From the NCBI GenBank assembly GCA_019187365.1, contig JABARE010000029.1, forward strand, positions 46,409 to 110,408: a DNA stretch of 64,000 nucleotides, given 5' to 3'. This document shows, in pieces, positions 34,276 through 42,715 of the stretch. The position numbers and the translations under genes are program-made. The notes under the pieces were generated by a model that was given only the letters and a program-made list of their open reading frames with translations, searched no databases and was not told where the DNA came from. Every line of letters begins with the position of its first letter. Positions within the stretch are counted from its first letter, which is position 1. The DNA is from Saprospiraceae bacterium (GTDB taxonomy: Bacteria > Bacteroidota > Bacteroidia > Chitinophagales > Saprospiraceae).

Positions 34276-35208
34276 TTATTTTCCTCCTCCTGGTTTTTCG
34301 AGTTTTTTGTGTCTTGAATCGCCATCTCCGGAGGGAGCAGGATTCGAAGTTTTTGCGGGCGTTGTTTTGGTTTCTCCTTTTTGAGGATCCTGATTTTGAA
34401 CTTTGGGTGGTGCGGGGATTTTTGCTATCCGCTCTTTGATGCGGGCATAGTCCGCCTCGTTGCGCGACGTACCGGTACATCCCATGCGCCGGTATTTATC
34501 CTCGATCTGCTGAATGCGGTTTTTGGGGTTCGGGTGCGTACTCAGCCAGGAAGGTGGCGTAGGCTGGCCTTCCATCTTTTTGAAAAAGCCACTTGCACCG
34601 GCAGCGTTGTATTCGGTGGGACACAAGTAGATCACCGACATGGAATCTGCTTCCGTTTCGTGCGCCCTGCTGAAGCTCAACGCCAACAGCGTTGTAGCAA
34701 CTTGTTTGATGACCTCCTGTTTTCCCAGCGCAGCATCAGCCAGCACCTGTACGCCAAGAATTTTGCTGAGTTGTTTGGTACTGTGCCGTTTTGCAGCGTG
34801 TGCAATTTCGTGGCCGATCACCCCGGCAAGCTGATCTTCAGAGTCGAGAAAGCCAATGAGACCCGTGTAAATGTAAATGTAGCCACCCGGCGTTGCAAAG
34901 GCATTCAGCGTTTTCGGATCGTTGAGAAGCGTGATCTTCCATTCGAAGTCGTTTGCATATTCTACTTTGCCACTTTTCAACACTTTGCTCACAATGCCCC
35001 TTACGTAACGATAGATTTCTTCGTTGCCCTGTTCCGCAAGTTCAGGATATTCACCGGGGTTGTTTGCAATTTCGAGGTATACCTGATTTCCGAGTTCTAC
35101 GTCCTGACTCACCGGAAAAAGGTTTAGGTTGTCCCAGCCTTTCTTGAGAGAACTACAGGACGTCAACTGCAAAAGCAGAAAGACAGTCAGAACGAGTGCA
35201 TATTTCAT
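34276..35208 (-). CDS. M48-family metalloprotease lipoprotein
   Basis: A 310-residue periplasmic zinc protease of the M48 (BepA/LoiP-like) family, probably clearing misfolded outer-membrane proteins. The signal peptide ends in the lipobox LQLTSC. The zinc site is IGHEIAHAAKRHS (H133, E134, H137) with the third ligand Glu in SRAHETEADSMSV. The WLSTHPNPKNRIQQIE motif is typical of the BepA type. No TPR repeats follow; the tail is Lys/Pro/Thr-rich and probably disordered. A -7 element sits 5 bases before the ATG. Confidence 0.9.
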   Translation of the reverse strand: MKYALVLTVFLLLQLTSCSSLKKGWDNLNLFPVSQDVELGNQVYLEIANNPGEYPELAEQGNEEIYRYVRGIVSKVLKSGKVEYANDFEWKITLLNDPKTLNAFATPGGYIYIYTGLIGFLDSEDQLAGVIGHEIAHAAKRHSTKQLSKILGVQVLADAALGKQEVIKQVATTLLALSFSRAHETEADSMSVIYLCPTEYNAAGASGFFKKMEGQPTPPSWLSTHPNPKNRIQQIEDKYRRMGCTGTSRNEADYARIKERIAKIPAPPKVQNQDPQKGETKTTPAKTSNPAPSGDGDSRHKKLEKPGGGK

Positions 35209-35213
35209 AAATA

Positions 35214-35221
35214 CAAAAATA
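35214..35221 (-). promoter_or_regulatory. -7 element of the M48 protease gene
   Basis: Minus-strand TATTTTTG lies only 5 bases before the ATG at 35208. Transcription from it would start at or next to the start codon, giving an almost leaderless mRNA. Confidence 0.45.
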
Positions 35222-35282
35222 GGAAGAAAGCCGGAGAGTCCATTGCCGCAATGGCGCAGCAGGAATCCGATAAACAGTCGTT

Positions 35283-36782
35283 TTACCGCGAGGAATCCGG
35301 GAAAAGCTGATTTTCAAGAAAACGCAAGGTAGGCAAATAGCGTTCTGCGGGACTGTGGTCCTCAGAGACCAGCGGAAACTTCGCCTGATAGGCGGTGTGT
35401 ACGTTTGCGAGTGCTGGCCCGAGCGGACGGGGGGCACCAAGGAGGAGGGCCCTCGCGGCCGTCATCCATTCCATAGCCAGCACGATGCCCGTATTCTCTG
35501 CTACCTGCCTGCAACGCAAGCCCGCATTGGCTGCCATGCTCACGTGGTCTTCCTGGCCTTTGGAGGAAACGATGGAATCTACGGAAGAGGGGCTCGATAG
35601 CTGCTTGTTCATGCTGACGGCGGCAGCAGCGGCGTATTGTACGATCATGTAGCCCGAGCTTAGTCCGGGATCCTTGGTCAGAAAATCCGGAAGACCACGG
35701 TTGCCGCAGATCAACTGGTAAAGGCGCCTTTCCGAAATATTTGCCAGTTCACTCAGCGCCATAGCCAGGCTGTCCGAGGCAAAAGCAAGGGCTTCTGCGT
35801 GGAAGTTTCCACCGGATACCATGTCGCCATTGTGAAGTTGTATGGGGTTGTCGGTAATGGCATTGATCTCCCGGGATGCTATGTTCGTCGCCCAGTTGAT
35901 CAGGTCCATACAAGCTCCGTGTACCTGGGGAGCACAGCGAAAGCTGTACGGGTCCTGTATTGATTTTCCGGGGCGCGTGGCAAGGTCGCTTTCCTCGAGC
36001 CATGTCCGGATTTGTGCCGCTGCAGCGCATTGCCCCTCCTGTCTGCGAAGAAGGTGGATTTCTGCTGTGAGAAAGGCAGGTGAGCAGTTGAAAGCTTCCA
36101 TCGACAATGCAGCATTGAGGTTTGCGATGTCGAAATACCGGATTGCGGCAAACAGATTTACCAGGAGCAGAGCAAGCGAAAACTGGGTTCCGTTGAGCAG
36201 GGCAAGGCCCTCCTTGCCTTCCAGCATCGGAGGCTTCAGTCCCGCCCGTACCAGCATGTCAGAGGCTGCCACCCTGTTCCCATTGTGGTCGAAATGTCCC
36301 TCGCCGATGCAAGGGAGAAAAAGATGAGCCAGGGGGGCCAGGTCGCCGGAGGCCCCCAGTGATCCCATGGAAGGAACATAGGGGATAAGCTTGCGATTGT
36401 ATAGCTCCACCAGAAATTCCACCAGGGCAGGCCTTACGCCAGAATGGCCCCGGGACAGGGTGAATATCTTCAACAGGAGGGCCAGGCGGACGACATCGGG
36501 GGAAGCCGGCTGCCCAAATCCGCAGGCATGCGAGCGCAGCAGGTTAGACTGAAGGTTGTTGAGCTGGTCTTTCGGGATGGTCACGTTGCAGAGTGCGCCA
36601 AAACCCGTATTGACGCCGTAGTAGGCTGTGCCCCCATTGAGGACCCGGTCTTCCAGTTGCTGGCGGCGGGTTTGCAGCAGACTCAGGCGCTCGGAAGACA
36701 GGCCAAGGGTGCAATCGCTGTTTATCAAATTTCGGCAAGCCTCAACGTCGAGGTCCCGGTCGTCAATTTCCCATACTTGCAT
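35283..36782 (-). CDS. hutH: Histidine ammonia-lyase (HAL/PAL/TAL family)
   Basis: Deaminates histidine to urocanate, the first step of histidine breakdown. The 499-residue protein has the MIO-forming triad Ala-Ser-Gly in GSLGASGDLAPLAH (near residue 145), the catalytic Tyr in AYYGVNTGFG, and NLLRSHACGFG with the His after Ser that favours histidine or tyrosine over phenylalanine. No hutU, hutI or hutG is nearby, so a lyase for another aromatic amino acid, for example tyrosine for pigment synthesis, is possible. The frame opens at TTG 36788, but ATG 36782 with a -7 element just before it is preferred. Confidence 0.82.
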   Translation of the reverse strand: MQVWEIDDRDLDVEACRNLINSDCTLGLSSERLSLLQTRRQQLEDRVLNGGTAYYGVNTGFGALCNVTIPKDQLNNLQSNLLRSHACGFGQPASPDVVRLALLLKIFTLSRGHSGVRPALVEFLVELYNRKLIPYVPSMGSLGASGDLAPLAHLFLPCIGEGHFDHNGNRVAASDMLVRAGLKPPMLEGKEGLALLNGTQFSLALLLVNLFAAIRYFDIANLNAALSMEAFNCSPAFLTAEIHLLRRQEGQCAAAAQIRTWLEESDLATRPGKSIQDPYSFRCAPQVHGACMDLINWATNIASREINAITDNPIQLHNGDMVSGGNFHAEALAFASDSLAMALSELANISERRLYQLICGNRGLPDFLTKDPGLSSGYMIVQYAAAAAVSMNKQLSSPSSVDSIVSSKGQEDHVSMAANAGLRCRQVAENTGIVLAMEWMTAARALLLGAPRPLGPALANVHTAYQAKFPLVSEDHSPAERYLPTLRFLENQLFPDSSR

Positions 36783-36785
36783 CTG

Positions 36786-36793
36786 CAAAGATA
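36786..36793 (-). promoter_or_regulatory. -7 element of the ammonia-lyase gene
   Basis: Minus-strand TATCTTTG ends 3 bases before the ATG at 36782. The predicted start site falls at or just inside the start codon. An inverted repeat AAAGCCC (36796-36802) and GGGCTTT (36826-36832) lies just upstream. Confidence 0.4.
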
Positions 36794-36926
36794 AAAAGCC
36801 CCGCTACTGTCGCCGGGAGAGAGATGGGCTTTGGCACATGGTTAAGTTTGGGTTAAAGTAGGCAGGCCGCAAACGATCTGTGGCGCATAAGAGTTAAGAG
36901 AGAGAATGGCCGCAGGAAGGGTAAAA

Positions 36927-36943
36927 TGCACTAATTTTGTGCA
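36927..36943 (+). promoter_or_regulatory. skp-skp-murI promoter -7 element inside a dyad
   Basis: The -7 match TAATTTTG (36932-36939) lies within the perfect inverted repeat TGCAC-taatttt-GTGCA, an operator-like layout. The first gene starts at 36989, giving a leader of about 45 bases. Confidence 0.5.
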
Positions 36944-36988
36944 CTTTTCCGGCGTGGCATACGTTAAAATCACGCACAAAATAAAAAA

Positions 36989-37504
36989 ATGAACGCAAAA
37001 ACCTTCTGGATCCTGCTTTTGATGATTGTCGCGTCATTTAGCGCCGGGGCGCAGCGATTTGCATTGGTAGATGTCAACAAAATCCTCGACAACCTCGAAG
37101 AATACCGCTCAGCCCAGGCAGAGTTGGACCGCATTGCCGCCGGCTGGAAGCAGGAAATTGCCGTCGAATACGACAAGATCAAGGCCCTGTACAATAAGTA
37201 CCAGGCAGAACAGGTGTTGATGACCGAGGAGCAGCGGCGTGGTAAAGAAGAAGAGATCGCTTCCAGGGAGAAAGAAGCCAGGCGCATGCAAAAGGAAAAA
37301 TTTGGAGAAGACGGGGAGCTGTTCAAACGGCGGCAAGACCTGGTCCGCCCCATTCAGGATAAAGTCTATACCGCCATTCAGGAATATGCAACGGCCAACG
37401 GACTCGATGCCATATTTGATACGAGCGGAACGGCGGGCATACTCTATTTCAACAAAGAACTGGACCGCACGGAAGTCCTTCTCAAGAAACTCAAAACCAA
37501 TTGA
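36989..37504 (+). CDS. OmpH/Skp-family periplasmic chaperone (first copy)
   Basis: A 171-residue Skp-like chaperone that holds unfolded outer-membrane proteins on the way to the Bam complex. The signal peptide is MNAKTFWILLLMIVASFSAGAQ. The body is a long coiled coil rich in Glu, Lys, Gln and Arg (about 45-125), with the Skp core motifs FALVDVNKILDNLEEYRSAQAELD and, at the end, ANGLDAIFDTSGTAGILYFNKELDRTEVLLKKL. The neighbouring second copy and murI make the usual Bacteroidota order. The bamA gene often found upstream is missing here; ammonia-lyase occupies that place. Confidence 0.88.
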   Translation: MNAKTFWILLLMIVASFSAGAQRFALVDVNKILDNLEEYRSAQAELDRIAAGWKQEIAVEYDKIKALYNKYQAEQVLMTEEQRRGKEEEIASREKEARRMQKEKFGEDGELFKRRQDLVRPIQDKVYTAIQEYATANGLDAIFDTSGTAGILYFNKELDRTEVLLKKLKTN

Positions 37505-37548
37505 GACCATCGACCGGAAAAATTCCCACTATTCAATTTAAAGACAGA

Positions 37549-38064
37549 ATGAATCAGGTAAACATTTTATGGATCGCGGTGGCGATACTTGCATTTGCGT
37601 CCCCGGCATCATCCCAGACACAGAAATTTGGTTATGTAAATTCACAGGCGCTGCTTGCCGAACTTCCCGAGGTCAAACAGGCTGACGCTACCCTTCAGGC
37701 CTTGCAAACACAACTCGAGAAGAAAGGTCAGTTGATGGTACAGGAACTCGAAACCAAGTACAAAGAATTGCAGCGCAGGGAGCAGTCCGGTGAAATCAGT
37801 CCCAAGGCGCTGGAAGAAGAAGCGCGCAAACTGAAAGAACAGGAAGCCGAATTGGGAAAATACGAGCAGGATGTTCAAAGGCAGCTTGCTACGCGGCGGC
37901 AGGAGTTGCTGCAGCCGGTAATCGACAAGATCAACAACGCCATCAAGCAGGTTGCCACAGAAATGTCTTTCACCTACATTTTTGATTCGAGTGCCGGTAT
38001 GCTGCTCTATGCCGAAGAAAGTCTGGACATCCTCACACAGGTAAAGGGCAAACTCGGTATTTGA
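37549..38064 (+). CDS. OmpH/Skp-family periplasmic chaperone (second copy)
   Basis: A 171-residue Skp paralogue of the gene before it. The signal peptide is MNQVNILWIAVAILAFASPASSQ. The core reads KFGYVNSQALLAELPEVKQADATLQALQ, then a coiled coil (EELETKYKELQRREQSGE type), ending MSFTYIFDSSAGMLLYAEESLDILTQVKGKLGI. The true ATG at 37549 lies 44 bases after the first copy; an open frame reaches back to 37501. murI begins 3 bases after its stop. Skp copies may assemble as homo- or heterotrimers. Confidence 0.88.
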   Translation: MNQVNILWIAVAILAFASPASSQTQKFGYVNSQALLAELPEVKQADATLQALQTQLEKKGQLMVQELETKYKELQRREQSGEISPKALEEEARKLKEQEAELGKYEQDVQRQLATRRQELLQPVIDKINNAIKQVATEMSFTYIFDSSAGMLLYAEESLDILTQVKGKLGI

Positions 38065-38067
38065 TCT

Positions 38068-38880
38068 GTGGAAGCCTCCAGACCCATCGGCGTTTTCGAT
38101 TCGGGCATCGGAGGCCTCACGGTTGCATCTGCCATACACCGTCTGCTGCCGGAAGAACGCATCATCTATTTCGGGGATACTGCCCACCTGCCCTACGGGG
38201 AAAAATCCCATGATGCCATCCGCTATTTTTCGCTGCGCATTAGCCGCTTTCTGCTGGAAAGAGACTGCAAAGCCATAGTCGTGGCGTGCAATTCAGCATC
38301 CACGGCTGCATACGACGTGCTTCTCGAATTTTTTGAGGACAAGGCAGTTTTTGTCAACGTGGTAGACCCCCTGGTGAAGGCAGCGCTTGAAGTCCCCCAC
38401 AGCAAGATGGGGCTGATCGCTACACACGCCACGGTGCAATCGGGGGTTTACGAAAAACTCTTTTCCCGTGCCGATCCCAATGCCAGGCTAAGCTGCCTTG
38501 CGACACCGCTCCTGGTGCCGATGATCGAAGAAGGGTTTGTTCATAACGACATCAGCCGTTCCGTACTCGATACCTACCTGTCTGACCCGAGCCTGAAGGA
38601 CATCGACGTGCTGCTCCTTGCCTGTACGCACTACCCGCTGATTCGGGCCGAAATTGAGAGCCAATATGGCGGGACCGTTCGCGTGCTTGATGCTACGGAA
38701 TATACAGCAAGAGCCCTCCGCAATGCGCTGGCTGAGCGCAACCAGCTCAGTGCTGGGAAGAAGGAAGCAGACCACTTTTACGTCTCGGATTATTCCGAGA
38801 ATTTTGCCCGTACGACCCGCCTATTTTATACGGAAAACATCGTGCTCGAGCGGTGTAACATCTGGAATGATCCTACGTGA
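38068..38880 (+). CDS. murI: Glutamate racemase
   Basis: Makes D-glutamate for peptidoglycan. The 270-residue protein has both catalytic cysteines, in VVACNSASTAAYDVL and LLLACTHYPLI, and the phosphate-loop-like start IGVFDSGIGGLTVASAI and IIYFGDTAHLPYGEKS. The start is GTG at 38068, 3 bases after the second skp gene, so it is co-transcribed with the chaperones. Confidence 0.94.
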   Translation: MEASRPIGVFDSGIGGLTVASAIHRLLPEERIIYFGDTAHLPYGEKSHDAIRYFSLRISRFLLERDCKAIVVACNSASTAAYDVLLEFFEDKAVFVNVVDPLVKAALEVPHSKMGLIATHATVQSGVYEKLFSRADPNARLSCLATPLLVPMIEEGFVHNDISRSVLDTYLSDPSLKDIDVLLLACTHYPLIRAEIESQYGGTVRVLDATEYTARALRNALAERNQLSAGKKEADHFYVSDYSENFARTTRLFYTENIVLERCNIWNDPT

Positions 38881-39016
38881 TGCATTAACGTTGGTTGGTT
38901 AAAGCAACTTCCTTCAAAAGCAAGGGGCAGTTAGCCCAAAGAAGACATTCCCTGGGAGAAGTGGCGCATGTCGTCCCGGAACAAGAAGGAACCTAAACAT
39001 TGTTTCAAACCAACAA

Positions 39017-39532
39017 TCAGTATATCACACGCATTGCAGGATGCAGGATCCAGCGGCTCCATTTTTTGTTGTAGCCATGGATGCGATGGGTGATTTTCCC
39101 TTCTGAATTTACAACGGGGAAGCCCCGGTTGACCCATTCGAAAATGCCACCGTAAAGGTTAAAGACCTTCTTATAACCCAGCGACTGCAGTTTAGCGACG
39201 ATGCGTTCGCTGCGGTAACCAACGGAACAGTAGCAGACGATGGGAGCATCGACCGGCACGGATCCCAACAAAGAGGAATCAAATTCAGAGTAACCTGTCC
39301 AGAGGGCATTCTCCAGGTGAGAGACTTCGAATTCTTCGCGTGATCGCGTGTCGAGCACAAGATAATCTTCGGTACATCCGGCCAGTGCGGCGGTGGACAA
39401 TGCAGGGACTTCATTTTTTAGGAGCGAAGTTAACGTTCGGTCAAATTCAGGATCGGCTATAGGCCTTGAACTTTGGGCGTGGCCAGCAAGGCATATCATC
39501 CATAAACTAACAAATGTTAGTACAACTTTCAT
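39017..39532 (-). CDS. Exported rhodanese-like protein
   Basis: A 171-residue protein with a signal peptide (MKVVLTFVSLWMICLAGHAQ) and one rhodanese domain (about 45-145). The active loop is CYCSVGYRSE with the sulfur-carrying Cys at 102; the domain starts LVLDTRSREEFEVSHLENA. It probably acts as a periplasmic sulfurtransferase or persulfide carrier, with unknown partner. It is the last gene of the DUF4294-mvaD-rhodanese unit, overlapping mvaD by 4 bases. A dyad CTAACAAATGTTAG lies in its first codons. Confidence 0.85.
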   Translation of the reverse strand: MKVVLTFVSLWMICLAGHAQSSRPIADPEFDRTLTSLLKNEVPALSTAALAGCTEDYLVLDTRSREEFEVSHLENALWTGYSEFDSSLLGSVPVDAPIVCYCSVGYRSERIVAKLQSLGYKKVFNLYGGIFEWVNRGFPVVNSEGKITHRIHGYNKKWSRWILHPAMRVIY

Positions 39533-40572
39533 GACCGTTCAATAGGGCCTTTCCCTATGCAGTCGCGGATCAGTTTGCCCGGGAGGAGATAATCCTTCCA
39601 TTCTGAGGCAATCCAGTTTTCTACTTCATTTTCGCAGGATTCCGGAAACAACAGGTGTATGTTGGGCCCGGCGTCGATGGTAAAGCACACGGGAAGACCG
39701 GCTGATTCCCGCAACCTCTTTATTGCCTGGAGCAGGTTCAGCGATTCTGCCTCCAGCAGGAGGTACCATGGCTGGGAGCTCATCATCAATGCATGCAGGC
39801 TCAGCGCTTCCTCTTCTGAAATGCGCGAAAATTCATTCCAGTCGCCGCATGCGAGGCAGGAAACGAGCGCATCCAGGTTATGGTGTGCCTGGGCAATGCG
39901 GGCTTCGCGATAGGGATGTTTGGCCATCAAAGTGTGCCCGGCTGAAGACGATACCGCTTTTCCGGAGGCGTTGACGACAAAAATGTAGTCGCGAAGCCCG
40001 TGGAACAAAGGATGCAGTCGGTGAGCAAAGGGAATGCCGTAGCGATCATCCCCTTCCGGAACAGAAGGAGTTTTACCCCAAAGGCTGGCAAGGGGAAAGA
40101 CTGAACGGCAGGCGGAACCTGACCCGATCCTGGCCATTTCAGAAGAACGCCGCCAAAAAAGGAGCTCCTCAGGAAACCGTTCCGGAAACAGGTCGCGTTC
40201 CATTGAAACGAGGCATAGCGCCAGGGCGCTCATGGCCGATGCCGATGAAGCGATGCCGGAAGAGTGGGGAAAGGTGTTAGAAGAACGAATAATGGGAAAG
40301 CAATCCTGCAACCAGGGCATTTCTCCGTCGAGAAAGCGGAAAAACTGTTCAAGCTTGGGAGTAAAATCAGGACGCTCGCGGCCATCAAAGTAAAAGACAA
40401 AACGCTTATCACCGGAAGGGGGCTGACTGTTCCATTCCACTTCGGTTTCGGTATGGCAGGAAGATAGGGTAAAGCTTAGCGATGGGTTCATGGGCAACTG
40501 TCCCGGGAGTTTTCCCCAATACTTGACAATGGCAATGTTTGATGGGCTCGTCCATCGGTGTTTTTTATTCAT
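39529..40572 (-). CDS. mvaD: Diphosphomevalonate decarboxylase
   Basis: Converts mevalonate diphosphate to isopentenyl diphosphate with ATP, the last step of the mevalonate route. The 347-residue GHMP-fold protein has SNIAIVKYWGK at the start, NTFPHSSGIASSASAMSALAL as the phosphate loop, ARIGSGSACRS with the key Ser/Arg, and DAGPNIHLLF with the catalytic Asp. Using mevalonate rather than MEP is known for some Bacteroidota. The other pathway genes are not in the window. It overlaps the upstream DUF4294 gene by 8 bases and the rhodanese gene by 4. Confidence 0.9.
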   Translation of the reverse strand: MNKKHRWTSPSNIAIVKYWGKLPGQLPMNPSLSFTLSSCHTETEVEWNSQPPSGDKRFVFYFDGRERPDFTPKLEQFFRFLDGEMPWLQDCFPIIRSSNTFPHSSGIASSASAMSALALCLVSMERDLFPERFPEELLFWRRSSEMARIGSGSACRSVFPLASLWGKTPSVPEGDDRYGIPFAHRLHPLFHGLRDYIFVVNASGKAVSSSAGHTLMAKHPYREARIAQAHHNLDALVSCLACGDWNEFSRISEEEALSLHALMMSSQPWYLLLEAESLNLLQAIKRLRESAGLPVCFTIDAGPNIHLLFPESCENEVENWIASEWKDYLLPGKLIRDCIGKGPIERS

Positions 40573-41185
40573 GGTCCGGGAGGTCTTTTTTCATGTCGAA
40601 TTCGTCGAGTACGGCATCGAGAACCGGATCTTCACCTTTTGTGTATTTCTCCTTGAGGTGGTAGCCGTTGATTTTGCCGAATTGGTTCCAGTAAAAGGCG
40701 GCAAAGCCACCGCGAAGTTCTTTAACGATTTGCAGGAAGGGGATGTTGAGTTCTCGCTCTATCATTTTTGTGAGCAGGAGGCCCTGGGTTCGTGAAAAGT
40801 TTTTAAGGGTATGACCAAACTGTTGTTCGAGGGTTTCGTCGATCCTATCGACGAAGGCTCTTCGTTCTTTGGGCGACATATCTTTGGTTGCATAGATGAC
40901 CTGATTATACAACCTTACTGCGTGGGCAGCGTAAGGATAAACTTTAAATGCATACCTCCGGTATTTCAGGTACCGCTGCTGTTCTTCATCGGGTTCAAAC
41001 AACTGGAGGGGCAGTATGCCGGCAGGGTCAAGCTCTGCAATCAGGGTGGTGTCGTTCCCTTCGATTTGGACGAGCACTTCCCTGCCTGCGATGACGGTAT
41101 GGTATTCGCGCGTCGTGTCGGTCTGGCAGAAGACCGTCAGGGGCAGGAAAGCAAGAAAATGACCGAGCAACAGGTGCATACGCAT
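40565..41185 (-). CDS. DUF4294 exported protein
   Basis: A 206-residue protein with a signal peptide (MHLLLGHFLAFLPLTVFCQ after a two-residue lead) and the features of the DUF4294 family of Bacteroidota: YLKYRRYAFKVYPYAAHAVRLYNQ, DMSPKERRAFVDRIDETLEQQFG and LTKMIERELNIPFLQIVKELRGGFAAFYWNQFGKINGYHLKEKY. The function is unknown. It is first in the unit with mvaD and the rhodanese and overlaps mvaD by 8 bases. No clear -7 element precedes it. Confidence 0.8.
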   Translation of the reverse strand: MRMHLLLGHFLAFLPLTVFCQTDTTREYHTVIAGREVLVQIEGNDTTLIAELDPAGILPLQLFEPDEEQQRYLKYRRYAFKVYPYAAHAVRLYNQVIYATKDMSPKERRAFVDRIDETLEQQFGHTLKNFSRTQGLLLTKMIERELNIPFLQIVKELRGGFAAFYWNQFGKINGYHLKEKYTKGEDPVLDAVLDEFDMKKDLPDHE

Positions 41186-41394
41186 TCAACGGAAAAAGAG
41201 GGGTATCTGGTTCACAGGGTTGGCTTTTGAATATAGATGGAGGAATCTCCGTTCTTGTCCGGCAATGTAGAACGACGCCGTTCTTCCCGAAAGCGCTTTC
41301 ATCGAAGGCTCAAAGATTGGACGCATTTTGGGCTTTCCTTGCCCTCAGTACAAAAATTTATGCGAGTAAACATGTTTTTTAGGAAGCAAAAAAC

Positions 41395-41406
41395 CAAACG
41401 TTCGTT
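41395..41406. repeat. 12-mer repeat CAAACGTTCGTT at the amidohydrolase stop
   Basis: Exact copy of a 12-base word that occurs three times in the window. This copy overlaps the stop codon (41405-41407) of the amidohydrolase-like gene, in the same orientation as the copy at 45739-45750. Confidence 0.7.
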
Positions 41407-42685
41407 AGTATTTAGCCCTGAAACGGCGATACAGTTCCTTATGTTTATTGTCGAGGTCAATGGAGCGTCCCTGAATGAAGGCATGGGTGACTTCGTGGGT
41501 TTTCATATCGAGCGCATCGCCTTTGCTCAGGAAGAAGGTGGCGTCTTTGCCTGTTTCGATGCTTCCGCAGCGGTCATCGATGCCGAGGATGCGGGCTGCC
41601 TGCAGGCTGATGGACGAAACCGCTGATTCGTAATCGAGGCCAAAAGCCGTGCAATGTCCTGCCTGAAACGGCAGGTTGCGCTGTTCCCAGAATCCGTTCA
41701 TGGAAAGGCAGAAGGGTATTCCTGTCTTGAGCAGGATCGAAGGCGTGGCAAAAGGCAAATCTACCGCTTCGTCCGTTCGTGAGGGAAGCCGGTGGGGTTG
41801 AGAGAGCACGATGGGTGTTTTGCTCTCTTTCAGCAACGGCAGGATGTGCGAAGCATCCGAAGCACCGACGAGGACGAGGCGAAGCTTGTAATGCTGGGCA
41901 AATTGTATCGCGTGAACGAGTGCTTTTGCAGGATTGGCCTGGATGTAGAGCGTCTTTTCGCGCGTCCACAGTTTCCGGAGTGCTTCGTAGCCGAGGTGAA
42001 CCTCGGCAGGGTTTCCGGGTAGCAGCGCATAGGCCTTAGCGTGGTCGAAGTATTCATAGAGGGCACGAACTGCCTGCAGGTATTGATTCTCCGGATCGGC
42101 CTCCTGGGACTTCTGTCGCCGGGATACAGAGGGATTTGGCCAATTGACAAAGAGACCTTCGTCTGCGGAGAGAACAGCATCTTCCCAATTCCAGGCATCG
42201 AGCTGGAAAACCGAAGACTGTCCCGGGATCACTCCGCCCTGTGGTGCAACCTGTGCGAGCAAAACGCCGTTGCTGCGCACGGTCGGCAGCACCTTGCTGT
42301 CGGTATTGAAGGATGTGAACGAACGTATGTTAGGGTTATAATTTCCAAGTTCACGGTAGTCGAGCGTGGCGCGTACCTGTTCGATCTCTGCCAAACCGAG
42401 GTTGCTGGCCATGGCAATGAATCCGGGGTAAGCATGGAGGCCCGGAACGTCTAGCACGCTGTCTACTCCCTGCAGGCGGCTCCGGTCTTGTCCGACATAG
42501 CTGATTTTGCCGTTTTCAAATACGATGATGCCTGAAGGAATGTAATTCCCATTTCCGGTGTGGATGTCTGCGCCGGATATGGCCATAGTTCCCTTTTGCG
42601 GTTTGGCAGGTGCCGGTTGTGCAAAGGGCACAAGGGAGTTGCCGGAGCAGAGTAAGCACAGGGCGATGTATTTTGTTAAATTCAT
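41405..42685 (-). CDS. Secreted amidohydrolase-like protein lacking metal ligands
   Basis: A 426-residue exported protein (signal peptide MNLTKYIALCLLCSGNSLVPFAQ) with the amidohydrolase fold: an N-terminal beta sandwich (ISGADIHTGNGNYIPSGIIVFENGKISYVG), a TIM barrel and the closing GSIETGKDATFFLSKGD. The catalytic residues of the family are missing: the HxH strand reads YPGFIAMASNLGL, the usual VHA is IQANPAKAL, and the late Asp motif is LSMNGFWEQ. It is therefore probably a pseudoenzyme or a structural partner of the active paralogue encoded 30 bases upstream. The stop codon overlaps a CAAACGTTCGTT repeat. Confidence 0.75.
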   Translation of the reverse strand: MNLTKYIALCLLCSGNSLVPFAQPAPAKPQKGTMAISGADIHTGNGNYIPSGIIVFENGKISYVGQDRSRLQGVDSVLDVPGLHAYPGFIAMASNLGLAEIEQVRATLDYRELGNYNPNIRSFTSFNTDSKVLPTVRSNGVLLAQVAPQGGVIPGQSSVFQLDAWNWEDAVLSADEGLFVNWPNPSVSRRQKSQEADPENQYLQAVRALYEYFDHAKAYALLPGNPAEVHLGYEALRKLWTREKTLYIQANPAKALVHAIQFAQHYKLRLVLVGASDASHILPLLKESKTPIVLSQPHRLPSRTDEAVDLPFATPSILLKTGIPFCLSMNGFWEQRNLPFQAGHCTAFGLDYESAVSSISLQAARILGIDDRCGSIETGKDATFFLSKGDALDMKTHEVTHAFIQGRSIDLDNKHKELYRRFRAKY

Positions 42686-42715
42686 GTTCAAATGAATGGG
42701 CTTGTAGAAAAGCAA

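Noticed and set aside
36796..36832. AAAGCCC...GGGCTTT inverted repeat upstream of the ammonia-lyase gene as a terminator.
   Set aside because: The loop is 23 bases and no T-run follows on either strand in the right place; kept only as a note to the promoter.
38881..39016. A small gene or terminator between murI and the rhodanese gene.
   Set aside because: No frame with a start and sensible composition and no stable stem with a T-run was seen.
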